NCBI GenBank assembly: GCA_030064795.1
Contig: JASJEI010000025.1
Coordinates: 1 to 48,464 of the forward strand
Direction: 5' to 3'
DNA length: 48,464 nt
Source: Pleurocapsa sp. MO_226.B13
Lineage (GTDB): Bacteria > Cyanobacteriota > Cyanobacteriia > Cyanobacteriales > Xenococcaceae
Below are positions 24,903 to 32,031 of the stretch, in pieces; position 1 is the first letter of the stretch; each line of letters starts with the position of its first letter. A model generated the notes under the pieces. The model was not told the DNA's origin. It was given only the letters and a program-made list of their open reading frames with translations, and searched no databases. The translations under genes were made by a program, and so were the position numbers.

Positions 24903-25967
24903 ATGGCTTCACCTAAAAAAGATTCTTTTCTTCAACGAGAACATAATTCACTGAATAATTTGCGAGCCAGTGGTAGAGAACCCAATATTTCTGAAGAAGA
25001 TTTAGCAAGTGGATTATTCCAAGGAGTTTTCAATCAAAACTTCTCAATATTATTGGCTTTAGCTACAGCGATTGCTACCTTTGGTTTGCTTTCTAATAGT
25101 ACCGCAACCATTATTGGCGCGATGATTGTTGCACCACTAATGATTCCAATTATTAGCCTCACCTATGCCCTATTAATTCTCAATCCTCGTTTGATCGGCT
25201 ATTCTCTGGCAAAAATAATTCTTGGTATTGTATTGACTGTATCAATTGCATTTTTTACCACCAAAATTGTTGGTTTCAAAGTTCCTGGTTCCGAAATCTT
25301 ATCGCGAACCGAACCCACTTTATTAGATTTAGGAGTGGCGATCGCTGCTGGTGTAGCAGGAGCTTATTCTAAAATTCGCCGTAGCGTTGCCGATGCTATT
25401 CCTGGGGTAGCAATCTCAGTAGCTTTAGTCCCTCCCTTATGCGTTACAGGGATTGGTTTAGCAACAAATAATTATCAGCTTTCATCAGGCTCTTTTGTAC
25501 TTTTTCTGACGAATCTAGTGGGCATTATTACCAGCGCAGAGCTTGTTTTTCTGTTTCAATCCTATGGCAGTTGGAAAAAAGGTATTTGGGGATTACTGAT
25601 TTTAGCATTGAGTATAATTCCCATTAGCGTCCCATTGGGTTTTTCATTCCAAAAAATGATTGCCGACAATCAGATTAATCATGCTCTCTTGAAATACAAT
25701 CGCCTTTATGATAATCGCGTACAGTCGAAGATTACTGCGGTAGAAGTTGATATCAAAAAACCTGGTGAACTTTCGGTTTTGGTGGATGTAATTCGAGAGC
25801 CTGATGGAATTTTGGAGAGTAACGAAGAAGATGTTAAGCAAGGACTAGAAGTTGTACGTCAGTTTCTCTCTCAGGAAGTTGGTAAACCAGTTCATTTAAG
25901 GGTTAGAGTTTTCCCTGTCGAAATTCTCGACTATGAAGTTTCTCCTCCTACTTCTAAAAATAATTGA
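24903..25967 (+). CDS. DUF389 (TIGR00341-type) membrane protein
   Basis: A 354-residue protein whose hydrophobic core (about 45-255) contains the DUF389 signatures NSTATIIGAMIVAPLMIPII, GVAGAYSKIRRSVADAIPGV and AISVALVPPLCVTGIGLA. The last block is the most conserved part of the family. A soluble C-terminal domain (about 260-354) follows. The function is undetermined; the fold is thought to be transport-like. Length and start (ATG 24903) are normal. It forms a two-gene unit with the upstream membrane protein. Confidence 0.88.
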   Translation: MASPKKDSFLQREHNSLNNLRASGREPNISEEDLASGLFQGVFNQNFSILLALATAIATFGLLSNSTATIIGAMIVAPLMIPIISLTYALLILNPRLIGYSLAKIILGIVLTVSIAFFTTKIVGFKVPGSEILSRTEPTLLDLGVAIAAGVAGAYSKIRRSVADAIPGVAISVALVPPLCVTGIGLATNNYQLSSGSFVLFLTNLVGIITSAELVFLFQSYGSWKKGIWGLLILALSIIPISVPLGFSFQKMIADNQINHALLKYNRLYDNRVQSKITAVEVDIKKPGELSVLVDVIREPDGILESNEEDVKQGLEVVRQFLSQEVGKPVHLRVRVFPVEILDYEVSPPTSKNN

Positions 25968-26045
25968 TATTTAAAATTAATGGCGATCGTCAGTATTCTG
26001 TATTCGCGATCGAATTCTTTGGAATACTATTAAGATAAATAGTTT

Positions 26046-26180
26046 CAGCCTGGAATTTTAGACCGCAGAAATCCACCCGCCCAACGTATCTCTATTGAGG
26101 AATTACGTGCCATTCACCAAACTACTAAGGATGTTATGGGTGATGTTGTTCCAGAAATGGAATGGCGATCTAACACATAA
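26046..26180 (+). pseudogene. Orphan C-terminal coding remnant
   Basis: An open frame without a start reads QPGILDRRNPPAQRISIEEL, RAIHQTTKDVMGDVVPEMEW, RSNT and TAA. Its composition and the ISIEELRAIHQ phrase look like genuine protein, but an in-frame TAG lies just upstream. The family is not recognised. It lies in the convergent gap between the DUF389 and PLC genes. Confidence 0.4.
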
Positions 26181-26212
26181 AGATTATTGATTTTTCTTTT
26201 CACTCCACTCAA

Positions 26213-27370
26213 TTACCGATCGCTCTCAATCTGGCAAGAGTCATCGCTATTTAAAGGATTACAGCGAATCAGGCTATCGCCTGGAAACAAAACCTTAAAG
26301 TCTGAAAAATATTCATTAGGATTGGGATAGTCAGTACTAATATATTGCGCCCCGCTTTTAATTGCTTTATCTCGCAATTCCGTACTGCCTACCCTTGATT
26401 GCAGAGTATCCGCATCGGCGCGAGTCCGCACGATATAACCCTGCTTGACTAAATCGGGGATATCTTTTCTTGGCTGATTGGTATTGATGAAAACAGCCTC
26501 ATTTTCTCCTGGCTCTTTTGCTGTAGTAAATAGAGTTGCGCCTCGCAAGCCTGGATATTTTTCTAGATAGAGATCGTTACGGTTATCCATCAGAAAGATA
26601 ATTTTGCCTCGCGCCTGGGAAATACTTATCCAACCCTCAGATTGAATGGCTTGTTTGAGAGTGGCATAATTCCCCCGCAGATCGTCGGGAGTAATTAAGC
26701 GATCGCTACTGAAAACGGCATTAATTTCGCGATCGATTTCACTGATATTTTGGGAGTCAAATTTAATTGGTTTGGTAAAATCTAGAGGCTCTTGACCTGG
26801 AAATAAGATTCTGGGATATGCTTTATCCTTGGCTTCAATTAGCACCACAATAGGAAGATGCTGGGGGTTATTATCCGACCAAGTTTTCATCTCCTGCAAG
26901 CATTTAGTAAAAGTCAGACATACGCTGCGATAGTCGAGATCCTGCATATGAATAATCTTTAATCCTGGCTGTTTCATCTCATCATTGATGTCGAAATCAG
27001 GATCGGCAGGTAAACCATTTCTTTCGACAACTAAATCGCCAAAAGGCTCGGCATATAAACCCCCTTCAGGATCTAAAAACATATCTAGTTCGATTTGCCG
27101 AACACCCATATCAAATTGCTCTGGCAAAGGTGAATGAGAATATTCAAAAGTCCCCAATAATACTCTTACTAGCCAGTTACCTTCTAATAATGCCTTGGTC
27201 AGATTAGGTGCTGGTTTAAGATGGTAGGAGTTATGAGTACCAATGGATTGTAATTGATTGAGTCGTAAGTCTGGGGAATTTAACTTAACCTCAGCATTAA
27301 TGGTTTTAGAGCATAAACCAGCAATAGCTAATACAGTGCCTACCGCGCAACTCCAGATAACTTTTTTCAT
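26213..27370 (-). CDS. Ca2+-dependent phosphoinositide-specific phospholipase C-like protein
   Basis: The 385-residue protein has a signal peptide (MKKVIWSCAVGTVLAIAGLC, cleaved near INA-EV), then the PLC-like TIM barrel. It shows LQSIGTHNSYH at about 41-50 with the first catalytic His, PLPEQFDMGVRQIELDMFLD near 100-120, IIHMQDLDYRS, PIVVLIEAKD and the C-terminal YISTDYPNPNEYF. This pattern fits the bacterial Ca2+-dependent PI-PLC-C1 family (PF16670). It is expected in the periplasm or outside, acting on phosphodiester lipids. It starts 9 bp after the DUF2993 gene ends, in one minus-strand operon. Confidence 0.85.
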   Translation of the reverse strand: MKKVIWSCAVGTVLAIAGLCSKTINAEVKLNSPDLRLNQLQSIGTHNSYHLKPAPNLTKALLEGNWLVRVLLGTFEYSHSPLPEQFDMGVRQIELDMFLDPEGGLYAEPFGDLVVERNGLPADPDFDINDEMKQPGLKIIHMQDLDYRSVCLTFTKCLQEMKTWSDNNPQHLPIVVLIEAKDKAYPRILFPGQEPLDFTKPIKFDSQNISEIDREINAVFSSDRLITPDDLRGNYATLKQAIQSEGWISISQARGKIIFLMDNRNDLYLEKYPGLRGATLFTTAKEPGENEAVFINTNQPRKDIPDLVKQGYIVRTRADADTLQSRVGSTELRDKAIKSGAQYISTDYPNPNEYFSDFKVLFPGDSLIRCNPLNSDDSCQIESDR

Positions 27371-27379
27371 ATTTAAATT

Positions 27380-28264
27380 TTATGGTTCGATAAGTAATTT
27401 TGCTGCCTTAATCAATTCACTAGCATCCAATAAAGCGGTAGCTGCAAATTGGTTGGCTCTAATAGCTAAAGCTAATTCTAGTTCATCGCGATCGGATTTC
27501 CACTGGATAACTCTGGCTTGTATTCCCACTTGTTCGAGGATTTCCAGGGTAATTGGTCTGGCAATTAAGACTTTATGTTCGGGTTCGATTTCTTCGCCAT
27601 TGATAAATACTTTCTGGTCGATCAACTCAAAACTTTTGCCGTCTATAACTTCGATGCCCAATTCTAAATCTACATCCAGTTCTTCGTTTTTCTTGCCATA
27701 CTCCCCTTGAATATCAGGAATTTTCATTCTCACAGCGACGCGATTGCGATCGATGAGATCGAGTTGGAAACTAGAGATCGTAAAATCAGTATCGCTTTCG
27801 GAGACTCTATTTAGCACATCTTCTAGTCGCTGAGATAGCCCAGGATTAATCGTTTCAGATTGCAGAATATTATCCAATTGCTCTTGAGTTAAAATCATCC
27901 TAGTTGCCATGTGTACGGGATGTTCCACCAACTCCCGCAGTCTCAGGGTGGGGACTCCATCAATTTCTGTTACTAAGTCTTCATTGAGCCATTCTTTTAG
28001 TTTGATATCAATCCCATCAATGTCTAATTCCAATACCTTAAATGCGATCGCCTGACTAAATTCCAGATCGCGGGTAGCAACCCTGACACGCTGCACCTTT
28101 CCCCCCAAAGCATTATGATTGGGGGCATTATCAATCCTGACAGCAACCGTGTCTACAGAATTTACCTGAGACTCGATCCTGTTTTTGAGTATCTTATCTC
28201 CCACTACATTGACCGAAGTTGCGATCGCCAGTATCCCCGATAAAATATAAACTAATATTTCCAT
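27380..28264 (-). CDS. DUF2993 (LmeA-like) phospholipid-binding protein
   Basis: A 294-residue protein with one N-terminal membrane or signal helix (MEILVYILSGILAIATSVNV) followed by the DUF2993 domain: LKNRIESQVNSVDTVAVRID, GGKVQRVRVATRDLEF and LRELVEHPVHMATRMILTQE. The family forms a lipid-holding beta-rich groove and is common in cyanobacteria and actinobacteria. It may carry or present lipids to neighbouring enzymes. It is the middle gene of the OMP-like/DUF2993/PLC run (30-bp and 9-bp gaps). Confidence 0.8.
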   Translation of the reverse strand: MEILVYILSGILAIATSVNVVGDKILKNRIESQVNSVDTVAVRIDNAPNHNALGGKVQRVRVATRDLEFSQAIAFKVLELDIDGIDIKLKEWLNEDLVTEIDGVPTLRLRELVEHPVHMATRMILTQEQLDNILQSETINPGLSQRLEDVLNRVSESDTDFTISSFQLDLIDRNRVAVRMKIPDIQGEYGKKNEELDVDLELGIEVIDGKSFELIDQKVFINGEEIEPEHKVLIARPITLEILEQVGIQARVIQWKSDRDELELALAIRANQFAATALLDASELIKAAKLLIEP

Positions 28265-28294
28265 CTCACTATCCCCTCAACCTTTGCTCTGTCC

Positions 28295-28993
28295 TTAGAA
28301 GAATAACCACTCTAAATTGACTCCCACCCGACTATCCCCATCCTCAATTGAATTTTGTCTTTCTATATCTCCAGACAAGCGTAAATGAGAAGTTAGGGCA
28401 TAACCAAGAGCAAAAGAAGTAATTCCCACTTCTTCGCTACCCCCTGGACTAATAAAGCTTTGAGATACAGAAATATCCCCTCCACCAGTGCGGGAAAAGG
28501 ACAGCATCATTCTTACCCCAACATGAACTCCATCGGTAGAAAAATCATTGCTTTGAACGTAGCGATAGCCAACCATCGGTGCAAAATTAAGATAGCTACC
28601 AAGGGGTAAAACAAAATAATGTAAGTCTGCACCAACCGCATTGCGATCGCCATTAAATGCTGTCTGGTAGTCTGCACTTAAGGTAAAACCAGTACGCTTA
28701 ATGAAAATATCTTCAACGCTAATATTCAAGCCACTAGCATCATCGGTAGAAGGAAAAATTGTAAAACCCAATCGAAAACGAGTTACAAAAGCAGGATCGT
28801 GGCGGATTTCTTCTAGGACGTTGGGTACTTCTTCTAGCCACTCTTGTAAAACAGGACTTTCTTGAATTACTTCTGGCGGAAGATCTATTGGATTATTCTC
28901 TTTTGTATCTGTCGCCTCTTGAGCATTAACAGAAGAAATCAAAAGACCTGGAAACAAACAACTACTGAATAGAACTAAAATAAATAATCTCAT
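28295..28993 (-). CDS. Exported beta-barrel-like (outer-membrane-type) protein
   Basis: The start is uncertain. ATG 28993 gives MRLFILVLFSSCLFPGLLIS and a cleavage site near VNA-QE; ATGs at 29008 and 29056 extend the frame. The mature protein has an acidic linker (DLPPEVIQESPVLQEWLEEV), then alternating amphipathic strands (FTLSADYQTAF, AVGADLHYFVLPLG, FAPMVGYRYVQ, VHVGVRMMLSFS, RVGVNLEWLFF). The terminal Phe is typical of outer-membrane barrels. It has about 230 residues and no recognised family. It is the first gene of the run with DUF2993 and PLC. Confidence 0.6.
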   Translation of the reverse strand: MRLFILVLFSSCLFPGLLISSVNAQEATDTKENNPIDLPPEVIQESPVLQEWLEEVPNVLEEIRHDPAFVTRFRLGFTIFPSTDDASGLNISVEDIFIKRTGFTLSADYQTAFNGDRNAVGADLHYFVLPLGSYLNFAPMVGYRYVQSNDFSTDGVHVGVRMMLSFSRTGGGDISVSQSFISPGGSEEVGITSFALGYALTSHLRLSGDIERQNSIEDGDSRVGVNLEWLFF

Positions 28994-29122
28994 AGAGGCT
29001 GATGCCATTTTTAGCAGTAAAATACACCACAATCGATCCAATCCAGGCATAATCATACTGTATGAGGCTGATGAATTGTATCTTGAAATCTAAAAACAAA
29101 ACAAACTAGCTATCTTATTGCC

Positions 29123-30307
29123 TCAAACACTCAACTGCTGCAAAGGCAAATTGGGTTGATTCATTTCTGCACCCTGGTTAATAGCCGTTTGATAAGTATC
29201 CACTACATGATTTAGTAGGGTATCTTCCAACTGTGCCAAGAATGCCCATTTTTGACCGATATGAGTGTAAGAATTGCCCAGACTGACGGGAGGTACAAGG
29301 GGAACGGAATCGGCTAAATTAACGATGCGATAAGAATTGGGAATAAGTTGACTATGAGCCTTGACGAATTTAGGCGAGCCAACTCTAGGACCTGCAAAAG
29401 TATATAGTTGGATTTGGTCTTTAAGCTGGGGTACTTGTAGCGCAATTTTCATTGCTACCAGCGTAGCTACCGCAGCACCCAAACTATGCCCCGTAATGTA
29501 ACAAGGAATTGTGGGGTCTAGTTGTTTGGCAATTTCCACAGGATCGGGTTCTAATTTTTCGGTTAATCCTAAAAATCCTTCGTGAACTTCACCATAATCG
29601 CGATCGCCAGGAGAATTGTATTTTACCTGTTTGGCGTTTAAATTTTGCAACCATTCCGCCTGGGTTTGAGTCCCTCTAAATACTAAAATATTGTGTTGCT
29701 TGGAAGTAAGGGCGATGCCAGAAAATATCTGAATGCGATGTTGACGCTGTAAAATTTGTCGGATCTTATCCTGAAACGTTAGTTCTACTTCTTGAATAGT
29801 TTTGGTGACTGCTCCAAAATTATTCTCAGTGGAATCTGATGTTTCCTTTTGTGCCTGAAAGTTTTTTAAATAGTTTTCAATAATGTCTTGTTCTTGCTGA
29901 AAACTGGTTAGCTGAGTATAAGATTTGATCGTGTCATCATAGTCAGGTAAGATCCTAATATCTCCGTCATAACCAGGATTGTTGCGATTGGTTTTATATT
30001 GTTGCACCGATAATTTACAACAGTGGATCAGCCGTCGAGAAATGTCTCGACTGTAGGGCAATACTGGAGGAGTTAAATTATTTACGGATAATAACTGGCG
30101 ACGTTTAGCCATTTCATCCTCCCAATCAGCTTCTGAGGCATAGGCTGCATCTATCAAACTAATTTCATCAGATAAAGAACTTCGAGCTATTTGATTTTGC
30201 TCTTGTTGTTGGCGGATGGCGTTAAGGCGCAAATGTTCTTGAGAACCTGCGATCGCCGTTCCCGCGCCAAAAGTTGCCCATAAAAAGTTACGACGATTAA
30301 ATTTCAT
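29123..30307 (-). CDS. Class 3 lipase, module copy 2
   Basis: The 394-residue paralogue of the lipase at 22499-23698 shares AAYASEADWEDEMAKRR-like text, VFRGTQTQAEWLQNLNA, ITGHSLGAAVATLVAMKIA (nucleophile Ser275), NLADSVPLVPP and YTHIGQKW. The N-terminus MKFNRRNFLWATFGAGTAIA is a good twin-arginine signal (RRNFL), so export by Tat is likely. The ATG overlaps the stop of the membrane-protein gene by 4 bp (ATGA), showing tight translational coupling. Confidence 0.88.
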   Translation of the reverse strand: MKFNRRNFLWATFGAGTAIAGSQEHLRLNAIRQQQEQNQIARSSLSDEISLIDAAYASEADWEDEMAKRRQLLSVNNLTPPVLPYSRDISRRLIHCCKLSVQQYKTNRNNPGYDGDIRILPDYDDTIKSYTQLTSFQQEQDIIENYLKNFQAQKETSDSTENNFGAVTKTIQEVELTFQDKIRQILQRQHRIQIFSGIALTSKQHNILVFRGTQTQAEWLQNLNAKQVKYNSPGDRDYGEVHEGFLGLTEKLEPDPVEIAKQLDPTIPCYITGHSLGAAVATLVAMKIALQVPQLKDQIQLYTFAGPRVGSPKFVKAHSQLIPNSYRIVNLADSVPLVPPVSLGNSYTHIGQKWAFLAQLEDTLLNHVVDTYQTAINQGAEMNQPNLPLQQLSV

Positions 30308-30825
30308 ATTAGACTCTTATTTTTAAGTATTTTTTCCAGAGTTTGCCGATCGATTTCTTTAGCACTAAGATATAGCTGATTTACCGCATTCCCAAATAGC
30401 AAGGTGAAAATGGCGTGACCGACAGGGGCATTAAGCACAATCATTAAAGGTATAAAGATACTTAAAATAGAGAATAGACCACGAACTAAAATGGCGAGCA
30501 CAAATGAACTTAAAAAGCTCAAACTGAGATTAGTTATGGTAACGAGTTTTTTATCTTTAAAGGTTCTCCAATGGCGACTAATATGAATTGCCATTACTAA
30601 ATTTAGTAACAACAAAGTTAAGAAAATTAGAACAGAGCCCACGTTATAGAAGCGGAATAGACCTAGGATTGCTGCAATTAGGGCATAGTCAAAGATTAAT
30701 CTTCTGACTGCATGATTGATCTGTAATACCGTATTGAAACCTGGCATTATAGACTCAACTTGTGTTAAAGATGGTGGTTCTATCGGCTTGTTAATTTTTA
30801 AATCTTGATAATCGGGTTCGTTCAT
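30304..30825 (-). CDS. Multi-pass membrane protein, lipase partner copy 2
   Basis: A 173-residue protein from ATG 30825 (a TTG lies one codon upstream). The order matches copy 1: a polar N-terminus with SIMPGFNTVLQINHAVRRLI, hydrophobic helices (YALIAAILGLF, VLIFLTLLLLNLVMAI, LSLSFLSSFVLAILVRGLF, ILSIFIPLMIVLNAPVGHAI), then FGNAVNQLYLSAKEIDRQTL. It is upstream of and overlaps the lipase gene. Conservation of both partners and their overlap argues for a physical or functional pair. Confidence 0.75.
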   Translation of the reverse strand: MNEPDYQDLKINKPIEPPSLTQVESIMPGFNTVLQINHAVRRLIFDYALIAAILGLFRFYNVGSVLIFLTLLLLNLVMAIHISRHWRTFKDKKLVTITNLSLSFLSSFVLAILVRGLFSILSIFIPLMIVLNAPVGHAIFTLLFGNAVNQLYLSAKEIDRQTLEKILKNKSLI

Positions 30826-30933
30826 CAATTATGGTGTTAGATAACTTGAATAATGCTGGATAACTATTTAAATTATTGGTAGCACAATTTAATTTCAGCC
30901 ATGGGTATTCCCCATGACTGCAAGTCCCTTAAC

Positions 30934-31088
30934 TTACTTTAGGGTTTTTACCTCTAGCCTACCACCATCGGTAACGTCTACACATTTATCCGAGTTATCA
31001 GGACTGCAAATAGTTACTTTTTGTGGATTCCCTTGAGCTAAACTTCGATCCATATGAGCAACTTCAAGACAAAGAAGAAATAGAAAAA
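30934..31088 (-). pseudogene. Small secreted peptide gene, 3' part (left half of a split gene)
   Basis: The minus-strand frame reads FLFLLCLEVAHMDRSLAQGN, PQKVTICSPDNSDKCVDVTD, GGRLEVKTLK and a stop. The end of the signal peptide and the mature 35-residue peptide with two Cys are kept. Upstream of the repeat boundary at 31088 the frame runs into antisense HlyD sequence, so the true N-terminus is lost. The missing start is in the other copy at 31495-31676. No family is recognised. Confidence 0.6.
30959..31088. repeat. 130-bp direct repeat, left copy
   Basis: This stretch and 31501-31630 are about 97% identical and in the same orientation; I see changes near positions 19-20, 28 and the ACTTCG/AGTTCG site. 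They bracket the HlyD fragment at 31083-31493 and correspond to most of the small peptide gene. Confidence 0.85.
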
Positions 31089-31493
31089 GCGAAAACCGAT
31101 GCCTCTTTTGCCGAAGCAGACTTAAAAAGATATCAAGAATTAGGAGCACAAGGGGCAGTTGAAGGACGAGAAGTGATTGTCAAAGAGACAGAGTATAAGA
31201 ATGCTCTAGCAATACAGAAAGCAACGGAAGCAGGAATACGCTTGGCTCAATCTCAAGTGGCTGCTGCCCAAACTCAAGTAGAAACCACCGAGGCAGGAGT
31301 GAGATCTGCTGAAGCCAAACTGTCTCAAATCAATGTGGATAGTGAAAATATCGAGTTAATTGCACCTTTTGATGGGATAATTTCTCGCCTCAATATTCGC
31401 GAAGGAGAATATTGGACACCTCAAATAGTTAATGTAACTGGTGACTATCAGGGAATTATAGACAGATTACCAATCGTTTTAATTAATCCCGAG
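31083..31493 (+). pseudogene. Internal HlyD adaptor fragment
   Basis: The frame EKAKTDASFAEADLKRYQEL through IELIAPFDGIISRLNIREGE, YWTPQIVNVTGDYQGIIDRL, PIVLINPE corresponds to about residues 180-320 of the intact adaptor at 19496-20968, with roughly three-quarters identity by eye. It covers the second coiled-coil arm and second lipoyl half only. Both ends are abrupt at the two copies of the 130-bp repeat. It is non-functional, and comes from a paralogue rather than a recent copy. Confidence 0.8.
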
Positions 31494-31494
31494 C

Positions 31495-31676
31495 CTCATT
31501 CTACCACCATCGGTAACGATTACACATGTATCCGAGTTATCAGGACTGCAAATAGTTACTTTTTGTGGATTCCCTTGAGCTAAAGTTCGATCCATATGAG
31601 CAACTTCAAGACAAAGAAGAAATAGAAAAACTGCGATGCAGGTTAACACGATAAATTGGGCTCTACGAAAAAACAT
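31495..31676 (-). pseudogene. Small secreted peptide gene, 5' part (right half of a split gene)
   Basis: Starting at ATG 31676 with MFFRRAQFIVLTCIAVFLFL, a classical signal peptide (LAQ-GN cleavage), it continues PQKVTICSPDNSDTCVIVTD, GGR and then runs into antisense HlyD sequence. Joining this 5' part to the 3' part at 30934 would rebuild a 65-70-residue secreted peptide ending GGRLEVKTLK. As it stands it could still be translated with an altered tail. Confidence 0.6.
31501..31630. repeat. 130-bp direct repeat, right copy
   Basis: Partner of 30959-31088. Sequence identity begins CTACCACCATCGGTAACG and ends AATAGAAAAA, where the flanks diverge sharply on both sides. Confidence 0.85.
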
Positions 31677-32031
31677 TTTATCTCCTTGTTATTTATTTTT
31701 AGTTACTAATGTGAAATTATAAAGGGCTTCGCCCAGCTATTAGCTCAAAGCTATTAGCTCAAAGCTTCAATCAAATAGAGTCTTAAACTCTACCTGCCAT
31801 ACGGACACCGTAAAGACGGACAAAGGCGCATAGTTGAGGTCACGTCTTTTGAGGGGACCTCAAAAGCGTGTCTATCACGGATACCGCTTCGCATATGATG
31901 ACCGTCGCCGCATGTAGTCTTATACTCAGTAACGCTTTTAGCAGTCAAACCAAGGCTAAAAGCTAAAAGCTAACGGCTAAAAGCTTTGAGATAAAATAAC
32001 ACCTTGGTGAAACTTCTATGGATAATTGAAC
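31677..32031. other. Gene-free repeat spacer
   Basis: This interval holds 2.4 tandem copies of AGCTATTAGCTCAA (31735-31767), an interspersed-repeat core (GTGTCTATCACGGATACCGC, about 31869-31889) similar to the repeat at 841-930, and AAAGCTAAAAGCTAACGGCT near 31955-31980. No coding potential is seen. It presumably includes the end of the TPR-PBP transcript. Confidence 0.55.

Noticed and set aside
27258..27710. 150-codon plus-strand frame
   Set aside because: Antisense to the PLC and DUF2993 genes, both of which have clear family motifs.
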